NCBI RefSeq assembly: GCF_012926615.1
Contig: NZ_JABBNU010000001.1
Span: 124,001-188,000 of the forward strand
DNA: 64,000 nucleotides
Direction: 5' to 3'
From: Marinigracilibium pacificum
GTDB lineage: Bacteria > Bacteroidota > Bacteroidia > Cytophagales > Cyclobacteriaceae
Shown here: positions 53,000-61,854 of the stretch, piece after piece
Numbering within the stretch: position 1 is the stretch's first letter
Layout of the letters: each line of letters opens with the position of its first letter
Translations under genes and position numbers: made by a program
The notes under the pieces: generated by a model
What the model was told of the DNA's origin: nothing
What the model saw: only the letters and a program-made list of their open reading frames with translations
Databases searched by the model: none

Positions 53000-53619
53000 A
53001 GATTAACCTCGTTTTCAAAATACTTTTTGACTCTATGGTCATGTGTAATACAAACCAATTGTGAATTGTTAATTCGAGCCTCTTCAAGCAATAACTCTAT
53101 TACAATTTCAGTATTAGAATCATCAAGACTTGAAGTTGGTTCATCTGCATATAATACTTTTGGCTTATTTACTATCGCTCTGGCTATTCCCAATCTTTGC
53201 TTTTCTCCCAAACTCATCTTTGAAGGAGAATAATTCATTCTTTTTTCAATTCCTAACCTTTCAAATATTTGATAAATATATTGTTCGGAATCCTTAATCG
53301 AAATATTTAATGCTAGCCTGACATTCTCATATGAAGATAGTCCGGATACAAAATGAGGTTGCTGAAAAATTAATCCCATATTTGTACCCCGATACTTATC
53401 AAGTTGGGCAGCATTTAGATTTTCAATATTAGTTTTATTTATTATTATTTGACCTGAAGAGGGCCTTCTGATTCCGGAAAGTAAATGAAGTAAGGTACTT
53501 TTTCCGACGCCACTATTACCTGTTATCAATAAGTTTTCCTGATCTGGTAAATCGATATCAGGAAAATTAAATGAAGGCCCATCATTATATTTAAAAGTCA
53601 GGTTTTCGAGCTTAATCAT
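52996..53619 (-). CDS. ABC transporter ATP-binding protein (LolD/MacB type)
   Basis: A 207-residue ATPase partner of the adjacent permease. Walker A is GNSGVGKST, the signature motif reads MSLGEKQRLGIARA (a variant of LSGGQ), and Walker B is VLYADEPTSSLD. The size and the FtsX-like partner put it in the mechanotransmission or lipoprotein-release class rather than classic importers. Overlaps of 1 and 4 bases with its neighbours show tight translational coupling. Confidence 0.93.
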   Translation of the reverse strand: MIKLENLTFKYNDGPSFNFPDIDLPDQENLLITGNSGVGKSTLLHLLSGIRRPSSGQIIINKTNIENLNAAQLDKYRGTNMGLIFQQPHFVSGLSSYENVRLALNISIKDSEQYIYQIFERLGIEKRMNYSPSKMSLGEKQRLGIARAIVNKPKVLYADEPTSSLDDSNTEIVIELLLEEARINNSQLVCITHDHRVKKYFENEVNL

Positions 53620-54401
53620 TACTTATAGTATTCGCTAAAAGGAGTTTCACTTAATTTATTTGTAACAATGATGTCAGAAAGTCCTCTCTTACCACGATTT
53701 GATGCAAGAGCTAACCCATTATATTCTTTATAATCATCCCATGGAGTAGTCATAGAAGGTATGGTATCAGTAGCCTTTTTAAAATATGACCATTTTTTTA
53801 CCAGATTGTCCGTCTGGTCAATATATACTTCATATTTATTTTCTGGCGTAATACCTACTGCATTAAATGTAAGTTGTAATACATCAGCAGGGTTTGAGTT
53901 AACTGTATCTTCTCGAACATAATTTAATGTAACTCCAGAGTCTTTTAATTTAAAGGGCATTACCAGCCAATAGGTATCGTTAACCCAAGCTTCATATCCA
54001 TAGTTTGAATAATAAGCTATAGAGTCTATATTTTCCATTTCTATTCCGTCTTTCCAGACCCGACCATTTTTACTGTTTAAATCAACAAGTATTTTCAAGC
54101 CCATATTATTTAACTTGACTATTGCGGAATCAGCCTTTTTATCCCACCAAATCTTCCTATAGCCGAAAAAATCAAAACCGAAAAACCTTGATTCATCATA
54201 TGCTTTTCTTCCTCCCATAGCGACCATTACACTATCAGCGATTGAAATTGCTTTCTGATCAGACCCTTCAATATTAAAACCATCTGCAGCGGGATTATAA
54301 AACTCCATTGTTTCTTCTACTGTTGAAGAGTTGTCTTCAGAATTATTCTGACATGAAACCAATAAGGCTAATATCATTGAGAAAATAGTAATCTTTTTCA
54401 T
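53619..54401 (-). CDS. DUF6503-like lipoprotein
   Basis: A 260-residue lipoprotein with lipobox LLVSC. The mature domain looks LolA-like: long beta strands such as FFGFDFFGYRKIWW and KYEVYIDQTDNLVKKWSYF. I match it to DUF6503, a Bacteroidota family, with moderate certainty. Its place between the outer membrane barrel and the ABC ATPase, with a one-base overlap onto the latter, makes it a likely periplasmic partner of the transporter. Confidence 0.75.
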   Translation of the reverse strand: MKKITIFSMILALLVSCQNNSEDNSSTVEETMEFYNPAADGFNIEGSDQKAISIADSVMVAMGGRKAYDESRFFGFDFFGYRKIWWDKKADSAIVKLNNMGLKILVDLNSKNGRVWKDGIEMENIDSIAYYSNYGYEAWVNDTYWLVMPFKLKDSGVTLNYVREDTVNSNPADVLQLTFNAVGITPENKYEVYIDQTDNLVKKWSYFKKATDTIPSMTTPWDDYKEYNGLALASNRGKRGLSDIIVTNKLSETPFSEYYK

Positions 54402-54414
54402 ATTGAAGTGTGAT

Positions 54415-55542
54415 TTATTTACTAATAGGATATGTCAAGTTAACATTAAAATAAACGGCAAAGGAATAGTCCAGGGAGCTGTTTTGAAAATCATAAAAAG
54501 GCTCTGCTCTAAAAGTAAGGTAGCTGTCATCTGCAACTGTTAAGTCATAAGTGTATCTTAAAAATAAAAGTTGTCTGTTTTCCTGATATGCACCATTTCC
54601 ATACTCGGTTGACATCGATTGATATAACCTCCCTCCCTGATAGGAATAATAATCGCTACTATCCCAATATGAAAGTAATAATTGGCTCTTATTCTTAAAA
54701 TGAATTAACGCATTGGCCATTATTCCTGTCCCTTTGGAAAAAGGCAATAACTGAGTGCCTGACCCATCGTTAAAATTAAGCCAGTAAAAAGAGCCTTCGA
54801 GGTTTTTAACAACACTTTCATCAGATAGTTTAAAGTTTATTTTTGGCCCTATAGCTATGTTAGTTCTTGTTATTAATGAAGCCTGACTAACATCTATTTG
54901 TCCTCCTCGATGGTAAACTTTAAATTGAAAGGGAACTCCAATGGTTATCGAATTATTATTTATTATTCTATTGTCAAACACAAGCCCACCTGCAATTTCC
55001 TCTTTTGTAGAATCACCCGGATAAATCATATTCTGCCAATCTACCCATACATCAAGATCATACCATTTTCCTCTTCTTAAATATTGAATTCCTAATTCAG
55101 GTGTATTTGTCATAAAATTCTCAAACTCATACATTGGCTCAAAATAATTATGCGCTAACCAACCATTTATATTACCAAATAACAATTGATCTTTGTTTTT
55201 ATGATAGTCGATCCTGAAATAAGGAAGTAATTTATTATAATCTTGCTTTCCAAAATCCCACCTTGCAAAGGCACCTGCCTCAACAGTAAAATTCTCATTA
55301 AACCCATAGCCAGCAGATAAAACCATGTTATACCCAAAAAGAGTATAGCCTTCTACAATCTCTCCAAAATATTCATTGTTTTTAAAGTAAGCATTAGAGT
55401 TCAGGTTTAGGTAAAACTTACCAGAAATTGAATCTAAAGAGTCCCCGGGCCTAATAAAAGCCTGATTATTAATCTGACTAAAAGATAGATAGGAAATTAA
55501 ACAGAAAAAAATAGTCAGCAGATGGCGATTAATGTGTTTCAT
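54415..55542 (-). CDS. Outer membrane beta-barrel protein of the ABC operon
   Basis: A 375-residue exported protein with a signal peptide (ending SYLSFSQ). The mature part shows many amphipathic strands (YTLFGYNMVLSAGYGFN, LTVEAGAFARWDFG-like) and ends YFNVNLTYPISK, suiting a 14- to 16-strand barrel. No TonB box or plug domain is seen, so it is not a TonB-dependent receptor. It is the first gene of the five-gene operon. Substrate unknown. Confidence 0.78.
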   Translation of the reverse strand: MKHINRHLLTIFFCLISYLSFSQINNQAFIRPGDSLDSISGKFYLNLNSNAYFKNNEYFGEIVEGYTLFGYNMVLSAGYGFNENFTVEAGAFARWDFGKQDYNKLLPYFRIDYHKNKDQLLFGNINGWLAHNYFEPMYEFENFMTNTPELGIQYLRRGKWYDLDVWVDWQNMIYPGDSTKEEIAGGLVFDNRIINNNSITIGVPFQFKVYHRGGQIDVSQASLITRTNIAIGPKINFKLSDESVVKNLEGSFYWLNFNDGSGTQLLPFSKGTGIMANALIHFKNKSQLLLSYWDSSDYYSYQGGRLYQSMSTEYGNGAYQENRQLLFLRYTYDLTVADDSYLTFRAEPFYDFQNSSLDYSFAVYFNVNLTYPISK

Positions 55543-55549
55543 AGAATCT

Positions 55550-55584
55550 GTAAAAAAACAAAGGAAGTGTAAATATACACTTCC
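55550..55584 (-). terminator. Terminator of the histidine kinase gene
   Basis: GGAAGTGTA-TATT-TACACTTCC on the minus strand, then TTTG and a run of T. It lies only 8 bases before the barrel gene start, so it also forms that gene's leader. Confidence 0.75.
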
Positions 55585-55610
55585 CAGACAAATTCTTAAA
55601 AACCCTTTAT

Positions 55611-57017
55611 TTAAGCGGTCACACTCAAATTATATTCTACAGATAATTTTCTTGGAACAGAAAGTATAAATGTCGCTCCAGGCTCACCAATATTATTATT
55701 TACAGAGAGGTTAATATTTAGATCATCACAAAGTTTCTTCACAATGGATAACCCCAACCCGAAACTTGCTTCTCCTCCTGTAGGCTTTGCACTTAACTTT
55801 TTATACTTTTTGAACATATTTTTCTTATCCTCCTCCGAAAAACCAGGGCCACTATCTTTAATCTTAAATACTAAGTGGTCATTGAACTCTTCTACAACAA
55901 CCTTCACTAAAGACCCTTTAGGTGAATATTTTAAGGCATTCGACAGTATATTGTCGACGACCCTATTAACCATTATCGAATCAGATTTGAAAATATTATT
56001 TTGTGCTTTATTTAAATACTCAACATTTATATTTTTAAGTTTCGCTTGATAAGATACAGACGAAACAAACCTTTTCATCATCGTATCTGCATCAATTATT
56101 TCGCAAGAAAGCGCCTTATCATCATCAAGCGTCAAGACATCATCTATTAACTTTGATGATTCCTTCGAGATATCTTCAAGAATTGATATATAATTATTGT
56201 ATTCCTCTTCTGTGCTTGCTGTTTTCAATAAAGAAACCAGACCTCCAATTCTTGAAATAGGAGATTTCAAATCATGGGCAACAACCTTTACAACATGATC
56301 TCGTTCATTTATTGCTTTTGTTAACTCTTCGTTTTGTCGTTGTAGCTTATAATTTAACTCCAGAAAAGCTTCATTTTGAGATTGGATCATTATTGAATAT
56401 TGTTCCAAATCTTTACTTCTGTGTTCAAGCTGATTTATCAAGAGTTCGTTTTTCTCTTCGTAGTACTTTGTAGACTTTTGATAGAATGATGTTAATATGT
56501 ATACAAAAATCCCGGTATTGATGAAAATAATAACATTTGACACCCATATTTCTAACGGAGACAAATACCCAATTGGTAAATTATACTTAAGATAAACATA
56601 TCCCAAAACCAACATTAATGCATAATAGAAATATGCAATTACCTTCTCTATTATAGTTTCAAGAATAATGACTGGGATTAAAATCAGGAAAAAGAATATA
56701 AATTCAGCTTTTACCTCAGCTCCAAAGTAAATAAATACTCCCAATGGAATAAAGGGGTACAAAATAATTGCAGCCCATCTACTTATTTGCTTTTGTCCTA
56801 ACCAAGAAAGAAAAAGTATTACGACAGACATCGTCATAGCTAACGAAAGCGCAGCCGATATTTGTTTAAATCCAATAACAAACAAAATAACAGCTAAGGA
56901 AAAGAAGACCAATACCCCTAACAGAGAAATCTGATTAAGAATAATAGACATTCTTTTGTCTTCTTTACTATCGTCAGGCTTGACTCCTAACTTAGATATG
57001 TATTTCCAAATTCTCAC
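55611..57017 (-). CDS. Membrane sensor histidine kinase, orphan
   Basis: A 468-residue kinase. Residues about 28-180 hold six membrane helices with almost no periplasmic domain, then a coiled coil (185-235). The HisKA domain has the phosphoacceptor in VVAHDLKSPISRIGG; the ATPase domain shows NILSNALKYSP (N box), KDSGPGFS (G1) and ASFGLGLSIVKKL (G2). No response regulator is adjacent, so partners are elsewhere. The membrane-embedded sensor suggests a membrane-state or small-molecule signal; this is inference. Confidence 0.9.
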   Translation of the reverse strand: MRIWKYISKLGVKPDDSKEDKRMSIILNQISLLGVLVFFSLAVILFVIGFKQISAALSLAMTMSVVILFLSWLGQKQISRWAAIILYPFIPLGVFIYFGAEVKAEFIFFFLILIPVIILETIIEKVIAYFYYALMLVLGYVYLKYNLPIGYLSPLEIWVSNVIIFINTGIFVYILTSFYQKSTKYYEEKNELLINQLEHRSKDLEQYSIMIQSQNEAFLELNYKLQRQNEELTKAINERDHVVKVVAHDLKSPISRIGGLVSLLKTASTEEEYNNYISILEDISKESSKLIDDVLTLDDDKALSCEIIDADTMMKRFVSSVSYQAKLKNINVEYLNKAQNNIFKSDSIMVNRVVDNILSNALKYSPKGSLVKVVVEEFNDHLVFKIKDSGPGFSEEDKKNMFKKYKKLSAKPTGGEASFGLGLSIVKKLCDDLNINLSVNNNIGEPGATFILSVPRKLSVEYNLSVTA

Positions 57018-57037
57018 TTTTCACACTTAACAACATG

Positions 57038-57066
57038 CAAAAGTACTTTTTGAAAATTTGGTACAA
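57038..57066 (-). promoter_or_regulatory. Promoter of the histidine kinase gene
   Basis: TTG (57066-57064), 18 bases, TACTTTTG (57045-57038) on the minus strand, an exact match. Confidence 0.65.
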
Positions 57067-57080
57067 CAATCATTTATTGG

Positions 57081-57099
57081 TTACACCTAATATGTGTAA
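57081..57099. promoter_or_regulatory. 19-bp palindrome upstream of the histidine kinase promoter
   Basis: TTACAC-N7-GTGTAA, 15 bases upstream of the -33 element. A candidate activator or repressor site. Confidence 0.4.
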
Positions 57100-57111
57100 G
57101 GTTAGTCAAAA

Positions 57112-57555
57112 TTATTGACTAAATCCGTTGGGCTTTGATGTTGCCATTAGGTTTGATGTAGAATAAGCAATCACAGTTGTGTCTCTCATTAATTTACATA
57201 CGCAATGAGTAATCTTTTTACCATCTTTGATCACTTCTGCCTCTGCTACGATTTCATCCCCAAGGAAAGCTGGTTTTAAAAAATCCATTGTCAAATTGAT
57301 AGATGTATAGAAATGCTCCTTATTAAGAGTAAACAAACACATTCCCATCATATCGTCTGCAATTAAACTAGCCATTCCTCCATGTAAAACTCCGGCAGGG
57401 TTCATCATTTCTTTCCTGATTGTAAAACTTATTTTTATTTTACCCTCTTCTGCAGAAATCAACTTACCTTTGAGCCAGTTAGAAACTTCACTTGGTGTGT
57501 TTTCAATGGTATTACCGATCTGTGAGTTTAGAAATTGTACTATTGGATTTGCCAT
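57112..57555 (-). CDS. PaaI-type hotdog thioesterase
   Basis: Probable acyl-CoA thioesterase of 147 residues from the ATG at 57555; an alternative start two codons earlier (57561) is less likely. The hotdog signature MNPAGVLHGGMASLIAD includes the helix-start HGG motif, and TMDFLKPAFLGDEIVAEA is the second conserved strand. Substrate is not known; phenylacetyl-CoA or general CoA housekeeping are both possible. It is divergent from the DJ-1/PfpI lipoprotein gene, with 22 bases between them. Confidence 0.88.
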   Translation of the reverse strand: MANPIVQFLNSQIGNTIENTPSEVSNWLKGKLISAEEGKIKISFTIRKEMMNPAGVLHGGMASLIADDMMGMCLFTLNKEHFYTSINLTMDFLKPAFLGDEIVAEAEVIKDGKKITHCVCKLMRDTTVIAYSTSNLMATSKPNGFSQ

Positions 57556-57577
57556 GATCAAAAATAAGATAAAAGAA

Positions 57578-58318
57578 ATGAAAAATCTTTATACACTACT
57601 TATTGCTTTCATTTTATTTTCTTGCGGAAAACAAGAAAATATATCTGAAACGAGATCTAAAGAACCTCAAAGCATATCAAAAGATACATTAATCGTAGAA
57701 ATTTTTGTTTCTGACCGAACGTTTAACACAGAGCTAATTGCTCCCATGGATATTTTTCAGCATACTGTATATCACACTAATCCAGTAATGAAAGTAAGGT
57801 TGGTTGGAGAAAAACAAGGTGTCATGAAGACATTTGAAGGCTTAAAAATTACTCCTGATCAATATTTTGAAGATAACATTATTACTCCTGATATTCTGGT
57901 TATCCCATCTGCAGCAGGACATTTAAGTTTGAATGCCAAAAACCAAAAAACAATAGATTACATTAAAAAACAGTCGAATACAGCCAAATATACGTTAACA
58001 TTATGTGATGGAGCCTTTTTAGCAGCTGAAGCAGGGTTATTAAACAATAAGACTGTCACTACCTTTCCATCAGACATCAAACTTTTTAGAGAAAGGTATC
58101 CCGAGATTGAGTGCCTGGATACTGTAAGCTTTGTTCATGATAATAACATCATTACTTCAGTTGGAGGAGTAAAAAGTTATGATGCAGCACTTTATTTATG
58201 TGAGATTTTATTTGGTGCTGAAAAAGCTAAAAATATAGCTTCGGGACTTGTAATTAATTGGAACAAAGACGACATACCTCATATTATAAAGGGTGATAGT
58301 CTAATTACTCAATTGTAA
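57578..58318 (+). CDS. DJ-1/PfpI family lipoprotein
   Basis: From the ATG at 57578 the protein has 246 residues, with signal peptide and lipobox LFSC, so it is membrane-anchored outside the cytoplasm, which is unusual for this mostly cytosolic family. The nucleophile elbow is LTLCDGAFLAAEAG with the reactive cysteine; EIFVSDRTFNTELIAPMD is the family N-terminus, as in GATase1-like transcription-factor domains. The earlier ATG at 57554 is possible but spoils the signal. Activity (glyoxalase, chaperone or amidase) is unknown. Confidence 0.85.
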   Translation: MKNLYTLLIAFILFSCGKQENISETRSKEPQSISKDTLIVEIFVSDRTFNTELIAPMDIFQHTVYHTNPVMKVRLVGEKQGVMKTFEGLKITPDQYFEDNIITPDILVIPSAAGHLSLNAKNQKTIDYIKKQSNTAKYTLTLCDGAFLAAEAGLLNNKTVTTFPSDIKLFRERYPEIECLDTVSFVHDNNIITSVGGVKSYDAALYLCEILFGAEKAKNIASGLVINWNKDDIPHIIKGDSLITQL

Positions 58319-59804
58319 CTCTGTTTATAAATTCCTCTGCACAATTAAATAATTTGCTTTTTTCATCATCTGATTTCTTATCCAAAATATTGACCATCAT
58401 ATTGAGTCTGGGATTTGAAGAAAAAAAGCCACGGTGCTTATCAATAAACCGCCAATAAAGCCCATCAAAAACAATATTCCAATCGGCTTTTCCGTAGTCA
58501 GACATCTTTTTTATATAATTTGAACCACTTATATATGGCTTGGTTGCAAAGATACCTCCATCGGCAAACTGACTCATACCATACACATTTCCAGCCATCA
58601 CCCAATCGGCTGAGTCTATAAACATTTCCATAAACCATCGGTACACTTCATTTGGATCAATTTCACATAGTAACATAACATTACCCATAATCATTAACCT
58701 TTCTATGTGATGTAGATATGCGGTATTGTTAACCTTTTTAATACAATCATCAACAGGAGGAATACCTGTTTTACCATCATACCAACACTGGCTTAATTTT
58801 CTGGTATGTTTCCAGAAGTTTAGGTTCAAATCCTTATGCTGATAAATTCCAAACATAAATTCCCTCCAACCTATCACTTGTCGGATAAAACCTTCTATAC
58901 TCGATAACCTGGTTTTATCACTTACTTCTAATACTTTCTCTATAACTTCTGCCGGGGTGATCAATCCCGAATTTAGATATGGCGAAATAGTTGAATGAAA
59001 TATAAATGAATCATCAGCGCTTATTCCGTCCTGATATGGACCAAAATTGTTTAACTTCTTTTCGATAAAATCATTTAAAACTATTAACGCTGAACTTCTG
59101 GTCACCGCCCAATTAAACTCTTTTAGGCTTCCTGGGTGTTGATTGAATATTCTTTCAACAATATTTTTAACCTCCTTTACATGATGCTGATTATCAAACC
59201 TTACCAATTGAGGAATTTCTATATCTTTAGGAATCTTTTTTCTATTCTCAGAATCAAGGCTCCATTTACCACCAACTGGTTCACCGTCATTTATTAATAG
59301 ATTAAGTTCTTTCCTTTTATCTATATAATAATTATGCATCCTGATGGTCTTAGTCGACTTTAGCCATTCAGCAAAATCAAACCTTGAAAACAAAAATTTA
59401 GGATTGGGTAAAAACTCGTAATTCAGCTGTTTACTATTACAATATCCTGTTATTGATTTTTCGAAAAATTTATCAGGTATTTGATATGTTACCAAGGTTT
59501 TAACCTCAGGATACTTTTCAAGTACGATTGTTATCTTTTCTGTATAGGATAATTCTTGCTTTTCTTCAAGCTCAAAATATTCCACTCTATTACCTCCTTC
59601 AATCAAAGTGTCCCTATGATTTCTCATTGCGGCAAGAAAAAAAACAAGCTTTTGCTTATGGTATTTAAAGTGAGTACATAATTCATAATCTTCTGCCATA
59701 AAGAAAATAGAATCTTCATTTGCAGTTAGTTGATTAATATCATGATCGAAAAGTGAATCTCCAGGAATTAATATTAATCGCTTATATTTAGTATTGTCAG
59801 ACAT
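58305..59804 (-). CDS. PhrB-like cryptochrome/photolyase lacking the Fe-S cysteines
   Basis: Probable (6-4) photolyase-type flavoprotein of 499 residues. The N-terminal domain (LILIPGDSLFDHD, MAEDYELCTHFKYHKQK) and the FAD-binding region (GFIRQVIGWREFMFG, GNVYGMSQFADGGIFATKP) match the deoxyribodipyrimidine photolyase-related (FeS-BCP) family. In those proteins a segment with CxxC and a further Cys lies between MSDY and LYWRF; here it reads MSDYGKADWNIVFDGLYWRF, so the cluster ligands are missing. It overlaps the DUF429 gene by 8 bases and a convergent gene by 14. Confidence 0.88.
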   Translation of the reverse strand: MSDNTKYKRLILIPGDSLFDHDINQLTANEDSIFFMAEDYELCTHFKYHKQKLVFFLAAMRNHRDTLIEGGNRVEYFELEEKQELSYTEKITIVLEKYPEVKTLVTYQIPDKFFEKSITGYCNSKQLNYEFLPNPKFLFSRFDFAEWLKSTKTIRMHNYYIDKRKELNLLINDGEPVGGKWSLDSENRKKIPKDIEIPQLVRFDNQHHVKEVKNIVERIFNQHPGSLKEFNWAVTRSSALIVLNDFIEKKLNNFGPYQDGISADDSFIFHSTISPYLNSGLITPAEVIEKVLEVSDKTRLSSIEGFIRQVIGWREFMFGIYQHKDLNLNFWKHTRKLSQCWYDGKTGIPPVDDCIKKVNNTAYLHHIERLMIMGNVMLLCEIDPNEVYRWFMEMFIDSADWVMAGNVYGMSQFADGGIFATKPYISGSNYIKKMSDYGKADWNIVFDGLYWRFIDKHRGFFSSNPRLNMMVNILDKKSDDEKSKLFNCAEEFINRVTIE

Positions 59805-60396
59805 AAATTAATCCTTCCAACCTATTGCCAATAGACTTTGCCTCTTTATTAAAAATTCTTACTGAAATAATCCATGCAATTAACGCATCTAAAGCGTGAG
59901 CATTAATAACCTGATCTATGTCAACACCAAGAGACTGCTTATATTCTAAAAATTCGTCTTTTTTATGGTTTTTTTTCAACACAGGAAGATCATTGTCAGA
60001 AATGTAACCACCCGGATAAACCTCATAAACAGGAATATTAAGATTAGAAAGTTGATCTTTTAGCTTTATTGAACGAGCGGTTAATCCACCAATAAACATT
60101 GGAGACATTGCTTTCATTAATCTATCGCAATCTCTATAAAAGTAATCAGCCATATCTAGGCCCTGGTACACGCCAGGTAAAGAAAGTGGGGCATCTATCC
60201 CAACAAGAGCAGGTTGTTTTTCAACTAATAGTTTAAAAAGCCATATATCAGTATTTGAACCTTTTTTGCTAAAATAAAAGTTAAATTTATTGTTTTCGTT
60301 AATACAAGCAACAGTGTTTCCAGAAAGGTTACTTCCAAAATCTATTCCTGCAATACACGGAAAACCTGAAGAATCAGGTATTATCAGTTTAGCCAT
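59797..60396 (-). CDS. DUF429 predicted nuclease-fold protein
   Basis: A 199-residue protein of the DUF429 family, which has an RNase H-like fold and is predicted to act on nucleic acid. Acidic motifs are visible in AGIDFGSNLSG, VGIDAPLSLPG and NAHALDALIAW, with VYEVYPGGYI between them. It lies between two photolyase genes and overlaps both (8 and 13 bases), so it is translated with them; a role in DNA repair is a fair inference. Confidence 0.85.
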   Translation of the reverse strand: MAKLIIPDSSGFPCIAGIDFGSNLSGNTVACINENNKFNFYFSKKGSNTDIWLFKLLVEKQPALVGIDAPLSLPGVYQGLDMADYFYRDCDRLMKAMSPMFIGGLTARSIKLKDQLSNLNIPVYEVYPGGYISDNDLPVLKKNHKKDEFLEYKQSLGVDIDQVINAHALDALIAWIISVRIFNKEAKSIGNRLEGLIYV

Positions 60397-61676
60397 AGAT
60401 TAACAAATCTATGTTGCCTGTCATATTTGTGAGCTTGTAATTCAGCATTAAACCTTCTATCTGCAACCGAATCATTTCCTATTCCTGAAATATACATCCA
60501 GTTGCCATAATTTGATGATGGGTCATGATCAACCAGACAATGTTCAAACCAATAAGCCCCCCATCGCCAATCAATTTTATATTCATGTGCCAGCCATGAT
60601 GCAACATTCTGCCTTCCTCTATTACTCATAAACCCGGTACTAAGAAGTTCGATCATATTTGCATCAATAAAATCATTACCTGTATTGCCAGATCGCCATT
60701 GCTCAAACAGCTTTTGATCATAATTCCATTCTTTTTCCCTGTGTTTAATACCGTTAACCTTAAAAAAATCAGACTGAAATTTTAAAGATTGCAGTTGAAA
60801 GAAATCTCTCCACAACAACTCGAATACCAACCAATACGTACTAATATTACTTTTCACACTTTCTTCAAACCTCTTGATTTCATAATAAACTCTTCTCGGG
60901 GATAACGAACCATTTGAAAGCCATGGAGAAAACTTGCTGCTATAATCAACACCAACCATTCCGTTTCTGGTAGATTTATAGTGTAAAATATTTTCTGTAT
61001 CCCAAATGTATTCTTTTAACCTACTAAGAGCTTCATATTCTCCCCCTTTAAAGGGAAACGCAGTTTCGGGATTTGAAACACCTTCATTCAGGTCTGGAAC
61101 AATTTCGGCAGGCCAATCTTCACCGGATAATGATTCTAAAGCAGGAGGAAGTGATGTACAATTCATATCATCGTTGTCCACCTTAAATACATCTTCAACT
61201 TTCTTTCGAAATGATGTGAAACTAAAAGGTAGTTCTTCGAGAGTAAATGGCAATGATAATTCCGAAACCATCAATTTTGTGTTTCCAATTATCAAGTTCC
61301 TCTTTCCAATTGACATTTGCAGTTTTTCTAAATCTTGTAATTCTTCAAAAGCATATTGGTCATGAGTAAAAACTTTATCAATATTGTACTCACGATAATA
61401 ATTTGACAACACCTTTGAAGGATCCCCTGCTTTAACTACAAGCCTTTGCCCAAGTCTCTGAAGTGAATTATTCAAATCAATAAGAGTTTCATAAAGAAAT
61501 CTCTTTCTGTAAGGGCCCAACCTATTAAATCCTAAATTAAAGGGTTCTTTAAACCAACGATCAGGAATCACATAAATACATAGAAGTTCATCATAAGATT
61601 TATGTAACTTACTTAATATCGGTTGGTCATGTAATCTGAGGTCCGTTTGAAACCAATATATCGCTTTTCCACTCAT
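60384..61676 (-). CDS. Cryptochrome DASH / DNA photolyase
   Basis: Flavoprotein that repairs cyclobutane pyrimidine dimers, in single-stranded DNA for typical Cry-DASH. From the ATG at 61676 it has 430 residues, starting [18 protein letters not shown]; the longer frame from 61835 overlaps the DUF2256 gene and is rejected. [29 protein letters not shown] and [14 protein letters not shown] form the FAD-binding core, and [14 protein letters not shown] follows. Cry-DASH is favoured over class I photolyase because of the GGE-x-ALxRL and [11 protein letters not shown] blocks. Confidence 0.92.
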   Translation of the reverse strand: MSGKAIYWFQTDLRLHDQPILSKLHKSYDELLCIYVIPDRWFKEPFNLGFNRLGPYRKRFLYETLIDLNNSLQRLGQRLVVKAGDPSKVLSNYYREYNIDKVFTHDQYAFEELQDLEKLQMSIGKRNLIIGNTKLMVSELSLPFTLEELPFSFTSFRKKVEDVFKVDNDDMNCTSLPPALESLSGEDWPAEIVPDLNEGVSNPETAFPFKGGEYEALSRLKEYIWDTENILHYKSTRNGMVGVDYSSKFSPWLSNGSLSPRRVYYEIKRFEESVKSNISTYWLVFELLWRDFFQLQSLKFQSDFFKVNGIKHREKEWNYDQKLFEQWRSGNTGNDFIDANMIELLSTGFMSNRGRQNVASWLAHEYKIDWRWGAYWFEHCLVDHDPSSNYGNWMYISGIGNDSVADRRFNAELQAHKYDRQHRFVNLWLN

Positions 61677-61827
61677 GATTCTTGTTCCTCCTGCAACGTT
61701 CACTACAATATTTAACCTCGTCCCAGTTGTTTGCCCATTTCTTCCTCCAGGTAAATGGTCGTTTACAAACAGTACAAATTTTAACTGGTAAGTTTTCTTT
61801 ATTGTGCATAAGTGGCTTATATAACAA
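61627..61827 (-). CDS. DUF2256 small zinc-ribbon-like protein
   Basis: A 66-residue protein (or 60 if starting at 61809) with the whole DUF2256 signature: [31 protein letters not shown]. Four cysteines (CxxC and CxxxC) should hold zinc. DUF2256 genes are known neighbours of photolyases, and here the end overlaps the Cry-DASH start by 50 bases, so the two are coupled. Its role is unknown; nucleic acid binding is likely from the basic, zinc-bound fold. Confidence 0.9.
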   Translation of the reverse strand: MLYKPLMHNKENLPVKICTVCKRPFTWRKKWANNWDEVKYCSERCRRNKNHEWKSDILVSNGPQIT

Positions 61828-61845
61828 TCTGACAACTTGATTGTT
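61823..61845. promoter_or_regulatory. Inverted repeat between the DUF2256/Cry-DASH and SDR genes
   Basis: AACAATC-N9-GATTGTT, perfect 7-bp arms, in the 27-base gap between divergent genes. A possible shared operator for both directions. Confidence 0.5.
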
Positions 61846-61854
61846 TTATTGAAA

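Noticed and set aside
61677-61835. N-terminal extension of Cry-DASH
   Set aside because: It lies over the DUF2256 gene, which has a complete zinc-cysteine signature in another frame; photolyase similarity begins at 61676.
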